29,281 bases of DNA from RGIG4097 sp964599875 (GTDB lineage: Bacteria > Bacillota > Clostridia > Christensenellales > CAG-917): positions 1 through 29,281 of the forward strand of contig CAZRHE010000019.1 in NCBI GenBank assembly GCA_964599875.1, in the 5' to 3' direction. This document shows, piece by piece, positions 22,462 to 29,281 of the stretch (the stretch's first letter is position 1; every line of letters begins with the position of its first letter). Below the pieces are notes generated by a model. It saw only the letters and a program-made list of their open reading frames with translations, did no database searches and was not told the origin of the DNA. The translations under genes and the position numbers were made by a program.

Positions 22462-23879
22462 AACTCTCTCCTCGAAAATCGAATCAGTTTTTCTTTGTCT
22501 TTTTCAATCTGCGTCTTATCCCGTTTTTCGGGGGTTGCGGGCGGGGGTAAACTCATCACCATATAGCGAAGTTCGTCCATCGCGTGGTCGTCGATTTTTT
22601 TAGGTCTGTCGTTTGCTCCCCACCAATAACCTTTGATTTCGCGAATCATATTGACACAAGTTTTGAAGATATAAAGCCGCGGCGGATTTTGACACAACAG
22701 CGACTTTACGCGCTGTATTCCGCTATATAAATCCTTGTTTACGTTGGTATTCACCAAAATCCCTTTTTCATAAAACAACTCCGCGACACTCTTTTCAGAT
22801 GCAAGAGTTCTTTGATTAGACGCGCTGTCTATAAGTGCGCCAAGTCGTCCTTTCGAATCCGTTTTCCAGTCGAGAGTCCGCGCGACTTCCTTTATCTTTT
22901 CCACGTGATAATCGATGCTTTTTCCTCTGTCGTAATGCTCCCCGACGACGTACAAATTGCCGTCGTAATCCACCGCGTAAAAGTGGCAACTCGTCGGATT
23001 GTTAAGCCCGGGGTCTATGGAAATATTCGACTGCCATTCTTTCGGCACGGGGAACGGGTCTATGACGTGAACATCGGGATTGAACTCGGGATAAACAAGC
23101 CCCTCTCCCGTCGTAAATTTTCCGAAACGCCTGCTTTCCTGCTCGCTCTCCGAAGTGATTTTCAACATGTTTTCCACTTCGCCCGCGTCGAGATACGGAT
23201 TGTCTTTCCATTCCATATGCACCGACCAGACTTCGTCGTCGTTTCTCTCGTTGAGTTCGATTTCGTCGTACACCCACGTAAGCCCTTTAAGCGGCGTCAT
23301 CGTTCCGAAAATACACCCCGCGCGGTCGAACACTCTCATCCTACATTCGCTGTAAATATCCTCGGGCGGTTCTTCGTCGAACCAAACGAAATCAAGACTC
23401 GTGCCCTGAAACTTTTCTCTCCCTTGGTCGCAGGACTTGAATCCGATGACGGATATTCCGCCGAATACGTTGCGCACTGCTATATGGTCGATTATGCCGT
23501 ATTCGGGCGCGCCCTTTTTTCCGCTGACCATAACGATTTCTTCTATATATCGCGGAGATAGATATTTCAAAATTTTCGCTTGCGCGACGTCCCTTTGGAC
23601 TTCCCGCGTTAAACTGACCACCCAACCGCGCACGTCGTCCTTGTTTTCCTTGTACGGATGAATCCCCCTCGCAAGCCAAACGGTTTCCACCGCCCCGCAC
23701 TCTGTTTTTCCGCTTCTGTTTCCGCCGAAAACCCAACGATTTCTCTTGTTCGAGCGGTGAAACGCCATTTGTTTCAAATGGACTTTGTCCCTGTTGTAAG
23801 CGGACAAAGCGTCGTTTGAGCGCAGTTTTTGTTCCCTTTCGATTTCCAAAATTTTCAAAATCAAATCTTTTTCTTCCAT
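22449..23879 (-). CDS. Phage terminase large subunit
   Basis: A 476-residue packaging motor. Walker A FGGNRSGKTE is at about 51-60, Walker B LDFVWFDEEPPE at about 162-173, and the coupling motif FGTMTPLKG follows. The nuclease domain shows ISIDPGLNNPTSCHFYAVD (first acidic residue D289), GALIDSASNQRT and DDHAMDELRYMVM. It is intact and of normal length. The start is the ATG at 23879 (EEKDLILKILEIE); an upstream in-frame TTG at 23915 would add 12 unlikely residues. No strong ribosome binding site is visible. It is the first gene of the module, and no promoter with good hexamers is obvious upstream. Confidence 0.95.
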   Translation of the reverse strand: MEEKDLILKILEIEREQKLRSNDALSAYNRDKVHLKQMAFHRSNKRNRWVFGGNRSGKTECGAVETVWLARGIHPYKENKDDVRGWVVSLTREVQRDVAQAKILKYLSPRYIEEIVMVSGKKGAPEYGIIDHIAVRNVFGGISVIGFKSCDQGREKFQGTSLDFVWFDEEPPEDIYSECRMRVFDRAGCIFGTMTPLKGLTWVYDEIELNERNDDEVWSVHMEWKDNPYLDAGEVENMLKITSESEQESRRFGKFTTGEGLVYPEFNPDVHVIDPFPVPKEWQSNISIDPGLNNPTSCHFYAVDYDGNLYVVGEHYDRGKSIDYHVEKIKEVARTLDWKTDSKGRLGALIDSASNQRTLASEKSVAELFYEKGILVNTNVNKDLYSGIQRVKSLLCQNPPRLYIFKTCVNMIREIKGYWWGANDRPKKIDDHAMDELRYMVMSLPPPATPEKRDKTQIEKDKEKLIRFSRRELWTR

Positions 23880-23928
23880 ATCCGTACCATAAGACCCGAA
23901 ACGGCGAAAAATCAAAGTTTTATGACAA

Positions 23929-23948
23929 AAATTTTTGCGGCGCGCAAA
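23929..23948 (-). terminator. Weak terminator-like hairpin upstream of the phage module
   Basis: On the minus strand TTTGCG (23943-23948), loop CGC, CGCAAA (23934-23939), then AATTTTTG. It lies about 55 bases upstream of the terminase start and could end leaky minus-strand transcription or attenuate entry into the module. Confidence 0.35.
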
Positions 23949-24008
23949 TTTCTCGAAAAAATTTGGACTTAAACTCTTTATTTTTGTTTATATATATAGT
24001 AAAATATT

Positions 24009-25022
24009 ATGGCTATGAAGAATTTTTTGAAAATTTCAGCGTTAATCGTCGTCTTGACAATCGCCCTAACCCTCTCGCTGGGGATAATTTGCTATACGGC
24101 GGACGTCGCGTATGCGGATAACGAAGTGCTTTACGCCTACGTCGCACCCTCCGACCTTGCAGGCAACGAAACCGCAGGCGCATCCAAAGTCGCCGTCTAC
24201 GACCAATACGAAGGCAGCGTTATGTTTTATCTCATCGAGAGTTATTACTACCCCGTCAAAACGCTTTTTTATACAAGTGATTTAGTCGGGCTCGGAATAG
24301 ACGGATTAAACGGCAACATTAAAGTCGAAGATTTATCCGCCGCCCCCGCCGCAAATTCCGCGGTAAGTGCGGAAAACGCATTACCCTCCGCGATAAACAC
24401 CGTCGGAAACGTCACGATAGACGGCATGGTAGTCAACTCTGCGGAAGGTTGGACCGTCAAACCTATCGGTATTCTCGGCGACGACTTCTTCGTGCAAGCG
24501 ATGAAAGACTCGACGACCGTTTTCGGTCTTGCACCCAAAACCTCTTTCACCGAAACGACTATTAAATATCACCCCATAGCGCAAGCGGAAAGAAATTCTC
24601 TTATCGCGGAAACGCCCGCAAACGATAATACGGATACGGCCGTAGACGCTCCCGCAAAAACCTCGACCGCTCTTCGAGTGGTGCTCATAATCGGCATAGC
24701 AATTCCCGCCGTCATCATAGCGATACTTCTCTTCAAGCCTAATCGCAACGAGCGCGGCTACGACGACAAGCGCGAAATGCGCAGACGCGAAAGGGATTCG
24801 GTAGACTACGACCGCGACAGAGAATATCGCGAGCGCGAGGACTACGACCGCCGCCCCGACTATGATAGAGATTATCGCGAGCGCGGACGCAGGGAGGACG
24901 ATTACGACAGAGATAGAGGATACGATAGAAATCGCGACAGAGATTATGACCGCGATAGAGATTACGATAGAAACAGAGGCTACGGCAGAGATTACGACGA
25001 CCGCGGCCGCTACGACAGATAA
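24009..25022 (+). CDS. Exported membrane-anchored protein with an YDRDR-rich cytoplasmic tail
   Basis: A 337-residue protein with no recognised family. Residues 1-36 are a signal peptide (hydrophobic core about 10-28, likely cut at AYA before DNE). Residues about 37-219 are an extracytoplasmic domain (VAPSDLAGNETAGASKVAVYDQYEGSVMFYLIESYYYPVKTLFY ... FGLAPKTSFTETTIKYHP). Residues 222-242 are a membrane helix. About 94 residues follow as a cytoplasmic tail made almost only of R, D, Y, E and G with repeated YDRDRD/YDRNR units. No clear ribosome binding site precedes the ATG; TATAGT at 23995 is only eight bases away, so the mRNA may be nearly leaderless. It is the first gene of a five-gene operon. 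Confidence 0.8.
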   Translation: MAMKNFLKISALIVVLTIALTLSLGIICYTADVAYADNEVLYAYVAPSDLAGNETAGASKVAVYDQYEGSVMFYLIESYYYPVKTLFYTSDLVGLGIDGLNGNIKVEDLSAAPAANSAVSAENALPSAINTVGNVTIDGMVVNSAEGWTVKPIGILGDDFFVQAMKDSTTVFGLAPKTSFTETTIKYHPIAQAERNSLIAETPANDNTDTAVDAPAKTSTALRVVLIIGIAIPAVIIAILLFKPNRNERGYDDKREMRRRERDSVDYDRDREYREREDYDRRPDYDRDYRERGRREDDYDRDRGYDRNRDRDYDRDRDYDRNRGYGRDYDDRGRYDR

Positions 25023-25029
25023 GGAAAAT

Positions 25030-25584
25030 ATGAAGATTTATATTGCATCGGATATTCACGGAAGCGCAGCCAACCTCGAAGCCTTTTTCGGCATAGTCGA
25101 CGGCGCGCTTGCACAAGACGAAAACACGAAAGTCGTCCTTCTCGGTGACACCTACAATCACGGCCCGCGCAACCCCTTCCCCGACGGATACGCGCCTATG
25201 CAAGTTGCGAAACTTCTCAACGACGCGATGACTTTCGTCACCGTCATCAAGGGCAACTGCGACAGCGAAGTGGACGAGATGATATCCAACTTCCCCATAA
25301 TCGGAGATTTCGATATGGATTGGGAAGGACGGAAAGTATTTTTCACCCACGGACACAAGTGCAATCCCGACCTCCCCCCAACGGGCGCAAAGGCGGGAGA
25401 TATCGTGTTTTACGGGCATTTCCACGTGCCGTCCGTCACCGTAAAAAACGGCGTGACCTACATATGCGTAGGCTCGGTCGGCTTACCTTTCAAAGGTAGC
25501 GCGCGCTCGTATGCGATACTGTCCGAAAACGGCGTTGAAATCAAAACTTTCGAGGGCGACGTCCTCGACAAAATAAATTTTTAA
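25030..25584 (+). CDS. YfcE-type metallophosphoesterase
   Basis: A 184-residue calcineurin-like phosphodiesterase of the YfcE/MJ0936 family, which binds two divalent metals. Ligand motifs are in order: ASDIHGS (5-11), LGDTYNHGP, GNCDSEV, THGH and YGHFHVP. YfcE enzymes hydrolyse phosphodiesters such as bis-p-nitrophenyl phosphate in vitro, but the cellular substrate is not established. The open frame extends upstream to 24862 through the previous gene's repetitive 3' end, but ATG 25030 follows AAGGAAA and begins the domain exactly. It starts seven bases after the upstream stop and ends ten bases before the GH2 gene. Confidence 0.93.
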   Translation: MKIYIASDIHGSAANLEAFFGIVDGALAQDENTKVVLLGDTYNHGPRNPFPDGYAPMQVAKLLNDAMTFVTVIKGNCDSEVDEMISNFPIIGDFDMDWEGRKVFFTHGHKCNPDLPPTGAKAGDIVFYGHFHVPSVTVKNGVTYICVGSVGLPFKGSARSYAILSENGVEIKTFEGDVLDKINF

Positions 25585-25594
25585 GGGAGTTATT

Positions 25595-27352
25595 ATGAAC
25601 AGACACATAAGATTGAGAACCAATTTCGAAGTCGGCGAAATACCGCTCGCAGAGTATCCCCGTCCGCAATTCGTGCGCGACAGTTACGTCACCCTCAACG
25701 GCAAATGGGATTACGCCATTTATCGCACGAGCGAAAGTTTCGGCGGTTATCAAGGTCAAATCCTCGTCCCCTTCTCCCCCGAATCCTTGCTTTCGGGATG
25801 TCCGGAAGGCACTATGGTGACTCCGCACGACACGCTTTATTATCATCGCACTTTCAATCTTCCCGAAGATTTCATCAAAGCGAAAACCTTTATAAACTTC
25901 GGTGCTGTCGACTGCGCTTGCGAAGTTACGATAAACGGTCAAATCGTCGGAGAACATACTGGCGGTTACGTCCCCTTCTCCCTCGACGTTACGAAAGCGA
26001 TTAAGGCGGGCGAAAACTCAATCGAAGTCGTCGTCACCGACCCCTCGGATAAATCCTATCACGCAAGAGGAAAACAAGCCACGAGACACGGCGGCATTTG
26101 GTACACTCCTCAATCGGGCATTTGGCAAAGCGTATGGCTCGAAAGCGTCCCTGAAGTTTATCTCAAAGACGTGACGATTCTCCCCGATATCGACAACGGC
26201 ACCGTCGTCCTCAAACTCGACAAGAGCGCGAATGCTGTTGCAGAAATTCTCGTCGTCGACGACAACAAAACAATAGCGAAAGCGACCGCCGAAAAAGACG
26301 TCGCGGTTATTAAACTCGAAAACTTCGAACTCTGGTCCCCCGACCATCCCAAACTCTACGATCTCATCATAAAAGTCGGAAACGACGTGATAAAGTCCTA
26401 TTTCGGTATGCGTAAATTCGGGATTGTGACGGATAAACTCGGATATAAGCGTCTTGGCCTTAACAACGAGCCTATCTTCCACACCGGCGTCCTCGACCAA
26501 GGTTACTGGTCGGACGGCATGCTCACTCCTCCCTCCAACGCGGCTCTCGAATACGACGTCAAACTCGTCAAATCCATGGGCTTCAACATGATTAGAAAGC
26601 ACATAAAAATCGAACCGCTCCGTTGGTACTATCACTGCGACAAGGAAGGTATCCTCGTATGGCAAGACCTCGTCAACGGCGGCACGGCTTATAACCTTCT
26701 CTTCATCGGCGCTCTCGCGCTTTTCGAAATCCACGTCAAGGACGACAACGAACTTGCCTACGCCTGCCTCGCGCGTAAAGATAAGGAAGGCAGGGAGGAA
26801 TTCGAAAGAGAAATGCGCATAACCATGAATCATCTCAAAAACGTCGTATCCCTTTCGGTTTGGGTGCCCTTCAACGAAGGTTGGGGACAATTCGATTCCG
26901 TCCGCATCACCGAAGAAATGAAGAAAATCGACCCGACCAGAATCATCGACAGCGTCAGCGGTTGGAACGACCAAGGCAAGAAGTCGAGCGACCTCAAATC
27001 TCGCCACGTTTACTTCAAGCCCATCAGAGTGCCTATCTTCGACAAGCGTTGCCAAGTGCTCAGCGAATTCGGCGGATACTCCATGCCCACCAAGGACCAT
27101 ATGTACTCCCCCGACAAAGTTTTCGGATATCGTCTTTATAAGCGTCCCGAAAAACTCGCGGAAGGTTTCAGACGCCTTTACGACAACGTCATTCAACCCA
27201 AGATTGCGAAAGGCTTGTCCGCAACCGTCTACACCCAAGTCAGCGACGTGGAAGAAGAACTCAACGGTCTTGTAACCTACGACCGCAAGGTAGTCAAACT
27301 CCCCGCAAACGTCGTGAAAGCGTGCAACGAAAAACTCAAAATAGAAAAATAA
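25595..27352 (+). CDS. Glycoside hydrolase family 2 protein
   Basis: A 585-residue cytoplasmic GH2-type glycosidase without a signal peptide. Residues about 1-160 are the jelly-roll sugar-binding domain (DSYVTLNGKWDYAIY, VPFSPES, YYHRTFNLP, VTINGQIVGEHTGGYVPFSLDVTKAIKAGEN). About 170-280 form the immunoglobulin-like domain. The TIM barrel runs from about 290, with SMGFNMIRKHIKIEP and WQDL. The acid/base residue is E428 in WVPFNEGWGQ and the nucleophile is E491 in SEFGGY. Substrate (beta-galactoside, glucuronide, mannoside or arabinoside) cannot be told from these motifs. GGGAGT precedes the ATG. C-ending codon bias suggests good expression. Confidence 0.92.
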   Translation: MNRHIRLRTNFEVGEIPLAEYPRPQFVRDSYVTLNGKWDYAIYRTSESFGGYQGQILVPFSPESLLSGCPEGTMVTPHDTLYYHRTFNLPEDFIKAKTFINFGAVDCACEVTINGQIVGEHTGGYVPFSLDVTKAIKAGENSIEVVVTDPSDKSYHARGKQATRHGGIWYTPQSGIWQSVWLESVPEVYLKDVTILPDIDNGTVVLKLDKSANAVAEILVVDDNKTIAKATAEKDVAVIKLENFELWSPDHPKLYDLIIKVGNDVIKSYFGMRKFGIVTDKLGYKRLGLNNEPIFHTGVLDQGYWSDGMLTPPSNAALEYDVKLVKSMGFNMIRKHIKIEPLRWYYHCDKEGILVWQDLVNGGTAYNLLFIGALALFEIHVKDDNELAYACLARKDKEGREEFEREMRITMNHLKNVVSLSVWVPFNEGWGQFDSVRITEEMKKIDPTRIIDSVSGWNDQGKKSSDLKSRHVYFKPIRVPIFDKRCQVLSEFGGYSMPTKDHMYSPDKVFGYRLYKRPEKLAEGFRRLYDNVIQPKIAKGLSATVYTQVSDVEEELNGLVTYDRKVVKLPANVVKACNEKLKIEK

Positions 27353-27361
27353 TCGAAACCA

Positions 27362-27383
27362 TGCGCCGACTTACGTCGGCGCA
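27362..27383. repeat. Strong hairpin between the GH2 gene and thyA
   Basis: TGCGCCGAC (27362-27370), loop TTAC, GTCGGCGCA (27375-27383): nine paired bases, followed by AAAAAGG, which is the thyA ribosome binding site. There is no T-run on the plus strand, so it is not a forward terminator. It may stabilise or process the mRNA, or affect thyA translation. Confidence 0.7.
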
Positions 27384-27394
27384 AAAAGGATAAT

Positions 27395-28225
27395 ATGAGC
27401 ATAGCCGACAAAATTTTTATAGATACTTGCAGAGAAATCATAGACCACGGCACGTGGGACACCGATTTACCCGTCCGCCCGAAATGGCTTGACGGCACTC
27501 CCGCGCACACCGTGAAAAAATTCTGCATAGTAAACCGTTACGACTTATCCAAAGAATTCCCCATTCTCACGTTAAGACGCACCCCTTTCAAATCCGCAAT
27601 CGACGAAATCCTCTGGATATGGCAAAAGAAGTCAAACAATATCCACGACCTTAAATCGCACATTTGGGATAGTTGGGCGGACGAAAACGGCTCTATCGGA
27701 AAAGCGTACGGCTATCAACTCGGCATAAAACATATCTACCCCGAGGGCGAATTCGACCAAGTGGACAGAGTGCTTTTCGACCTGAAAAACAATCCCTCTT
27801 CCCGCCGAATCATGACCAACATTTACAACTTCCAAGATTTGCACGAGATGAATCTTTACCCATGCGCCTACTCCGTCACTTTCAACGTGACGGGCAATCG
27901 CCTAAACGCGATTCTCAATCAGCGCAGCCAAGACACCCTCACCGCAAACAATTGGAACGTCGTGCAATACGCCGTCCTCGTGCACATGATGGCACAAGTG
28001 AGTGGACTTGAAGCGGGCGAACTCGTGCACGTCATCGCGGACGCGCACATATACGACAGACACGTGCCTATCGTCGAAGAGATTTTGCAAAATCCGCAGT
28101 TTAACGCACCAAAATTCACGATAAACCCCGAAATCAAGAATTTTTACGATTTTACGGTCGACGACTTCAAGTTGGAAGGCTATGAGTTTACTCCCCTCGA
28201 AAAGAAAATCGAGGTCGCGATTTAG
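27395..28225 (+). CDS. thyA: Thymidylate synthase
   Basis: A 276-residue ThyA-type enzyme that methylates dUMP to dTMP with methylene-THF and yields dihydrofolate. Motifs are TLRRTPFKSAIDEILWI, DSWADENGSIGKAYG, PSSRRIMTNIYN, the catalytic cysteine C157 in NLYPCAYSVTFNV, LNQRSQDTLTANNWNVVQYA and HVIADAHIYDRHVPIV. The cysteine is followed by AYS, as I recall from clostridial ThyA, instead of the PCH of the E. coli type. AAAAGGA precedes the ATG. It is followed eight bases later by folA, which recycles its dihydrofolate product. Confidence 0.97.
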   Translation: MSIADKIFIDTCREIIDHGTWDTDLPVRPKWLDGTPAHTVKKFCIVNRYDLSKEFPILTLRRTPFKSAIDEILWIWQKKSNNIHDLKSHIWDSWADENGSIGKAYGYQLGIKHIYPEGEFDQVDRVLFDLKNNPSSRRIMTNIYNFQDLHEMNLYPCAYSVTFNVTGNRLNAILNQRSQDTLTANNWNVVQYAVLVHMMAQVSGLEAGELVHVIADAHIYDRHVPIVEEILQNPQFNAPKFTINPEIKNFYDFTVDDFKLEGYEFTPLEKKIEVAI

Positions 28226-28233
28226 AGGTAATT

Positions 28234-28746
28234 ATGAACTTAATAGTTGCGGTAGATTCAAAGTGGGGCATCGGCAAAAAGAACGACTTACTCTTTCACC
28301 TCAAAAAAGACATGAGGCATTTCGTGGAGCACACGACGGGCAAAATCGTCGTTATGGGTGCAAACACTCTCCGCTCTTTTCCGGGCGGACTTCCCCTTAA
28401 AAACAGAATCAATATCGTGTTGAATCCCGACGGCGAGCAAGAGGACGCGACCGAAAAGGGTTATATCTTGGCGCACTCTCTTACAGAACTTTTCGACGAA
28501 ATCAAAAAGTATCCGACGAACGACGTCTACGTCATAGGCGGCGCGATGATGTATCGCACCCTTCTCCCCTATTGCGACCTTGCTTATATCACGAAAGTAA
28601 ATGCAGACGGCAGTGCGGAAGTCTTCCACGAAAATCTCGACGCACTTCCCGAATGGTCGGTCGTCGAAGAATCCGAAACCGAAATCGACAATGGTTACGA
28701 AATCAAATTCTGCACGTACAAAAATTCATCCGTAAAAAGTTTTTGA
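28234..28746 (+). CDS. folA: Dihydrofolate reductase
   Basis: A 170-residue DHFR that reduces dihydrofolate to tetrahydrofolate and is the trimethoprim target. It shows MNLIVAVDSKWGIGKKNDLLFHLKKDMRHF (the acidic active-site residue is D27 or nearby D31 in the usual helix), GKIVVMGANTLRSFPGGLPLKNRINIVL and DVYVIGGAMMYRTLLPYCDLAYITKV. The substrate-helix segment NDLLFHL replaces the common NxLPWxL. GAGG precedes the ATG. It is the last gene of the operon and sits directly after thyA, a common functional pair. Confidence 0.95.
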   Translation: MNLIVAVDSKWGIGKKNDLLFHLKKDMRHFVEHTTGKIVVMGANTLRSFPGGLPLKNRINIVLNPDGEQEDATEKGYILAHSLTELFDEIKKYPTNDVYVIGGAMMYRTLLPYCDLAYITKVNADGSAEVFHENLDALPEWSVVEESETEIDNGYEIKFCTYKNSSVKSF

Positions 28747-28767
28747 AATTTAAATCAATCGATAATT

Positions 28768-28795
28768 AAAAACGCACTCGTTTGAGTGCGTTTTT
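28768..28795. terminator. Bidirectional terminator
   Basis: AAAAACGCACTC (28768-28779), loop GTTT, GAGTGCGTTTTT (28784-28795). It ends the plus-strand operon after folA and the facing oxidoreductase gene. Confidence 0.92.
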
Positions 28796-28811
28796 AATTG
28801 TCTTATTTTTG

Positions 28812-29281
28812 TCAAAAGAGATTGTATCCCGCCTTAAAACACGCTTGGTTGGACGGAATGAATTGAGGTTTTGCCGCAAACACTTTTGCAATCGTGTTAA
28901 GCATTACGTCTTCGGGGAAAACGCCCGACAGTTTGATATATGCGCCGAGAATGACGAGGTTAGACGCTTTGTCGTTGCCGACGTCGTGTGCGATTTTGTT
29001 TGCATCCACGTAATATGCGTTGACGTCTGGATTGGAGCATTTGTCGCTGATGAGGGAACTGTTTATGATGACAGTCCCACCCTTTTTGACCGTGGATTGA
29101 AACTTATCGAGAGAGGGTTTATTCATCGCGATAAGGCAATCGGGCACTGCGATAATCGGGGATGCGACGGGCTTTTCCGCGTCTATGACGACTGAACAAT
29201 TCGCCGTGCCTCCTCTCATTTCGGGGCCGTAACTGGGGAGCCAAGTCGCATATTGATTTTCATACATAGCCGCATATGCGA
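28812..29281 (-). CDS. 2-oxoacid:ferredoxin oxidoreductase gamma subunit, N-terminus beyond the window
   Basis: At least 156 residues; the frame is open to the right edge, so about the first 20-25 residues (with the usual GFGGQG motif) are missing. ATWLPSYGPEMRGGTANCSVVID is the family signature of KorC/PorG-type gamma subunits, followed by DCLIAMNKPSLDKFQSTVKKGGTVIINSSLI and LGAYIKLSGV. These subunits help move electrons from 2-oxoacid oxidation (2-oxoglutarate, or a 2-ketoisovalerate-type acid) to ferredoxin in anaerobes. Other subunits are expected just outside. An internal ATG at 29267 is not the real start. Confidence 0.92.
   Translation of the reverse strand, partial: AYAAMYENQYATWLPSYGPEMRGGTANCSVVIDAEKPVASPIIAVPDCLIAMNKPSLDKFQSTVKKGGTVIINSSLISDKCSNPDVNAYYVDANKIAHDVGNDKASNLVILGAYIKLSGVFPEDVMLNTIAKVFAAKPQFIPSNQACFKAGYNLF

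Noticed and set aside
24862..25029. N-terminal extension of the phosphodiesterase
   Set aside because: It is an out-of-frame reading of the YDRDR repeat region; the metal-binding domain begins right at the ATG at 25030.
26018..27238. Minus-strand frame of 406 codons opposite the GH2 gene
   Set aside because: It is antisense to the well-supported GH2 catalytic domain and has no recognisable domain.

Overview
The window looks like chromosomal DNA of an uncultured Clostridia-like (Bacillota) anaerobe. Supporting signs are strong AGGAGG-type ribosome binding sites, consensus sigma-A promoters with 17-base spacers, a PyrR/uracil-permease attenuation unit, a tetrahydrofolate-type riboswitch before a folate operon, a flavodiiron protein, a CCA-encoding tRNA gene and a 2-oxoacid:ferredoxin oxidoreductase subunit. 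A run of exactly 100 N inside a tandem repeat indicates a draft or metagenome assembly.

Layout. Positions 1-1787 (minus): one transcription unit from a consensus promoter, radical SAM protein (PflX type) -> pyrR -> attenuator -> uracil permease (cut by the window edge). 1836-3167 (plus): a stand-alone coenzyme F420-0:glutamate-ligase-family protein with its own promoter and terminator. 3226-5470 (minus): a DUF1538 membrane protein and a tandem PII-like protein, one base apart; both are internally duplicated. 5540-9253 (minus): a complete folate operon, promoter -> THF riboswitch -> folC -> folE -> folP -> folB-folK fusion -> terminator. 9351-11309 (plus): two abundant-looking membrane proteins (DUF5058-like plus a partner). 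11395-11548: tRNA-Thr(GGT) with consensus promoter and terminator. 11559-12138: tandem 205-base repeats made of mini-hairpins, interrupted by the assembly gap, followed by a four-helix-bundle (S23/Avd-like) gene. 12637-14492 (minus): a four-domain flavodiiron protein behind a near-perfect Fur-type box.

14543-23879 (minus): a compact phage head-and-neck module in the order large terminase, TerS-like fragment, zinc-ribbon protein, portal, scaffold, major capsid, two neck proteins, a beta-propeller-like stopper/tail accessory protein, a 32-residue coiled coil and a long coiled-coil protein, closed by a terminator. The order recalls P22-like short-tailed phages, but no integrase, repressor, tail fibre/spike or lysis gene is visible. 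The capsid protein carries a C-terminal InlB-type repeat domain.

24009-28795 (plus): a five-gene operon, a membrane protein with a YDRDR-rich tail -> YfcE-type phosphodiesterase -> GH2 glycosidase -> thyA -> folA, ended by a terminator. 28812-29281 (minus): a partial oxoacid:ferredoxin oxidoreductase gamma subunit.

Folate use links two regions: folCEPB-K makes tetrahydrofolate, and thyA/folA use and regenerate it for dTMP synthesis. The pyrR/uracil permease unit serves pyrimidine supply. The least explained parts are the hairpin-repeat/four-helix locus, the tail-less capsid module, the DUF1538/PII pair and the DUF5058 pair.
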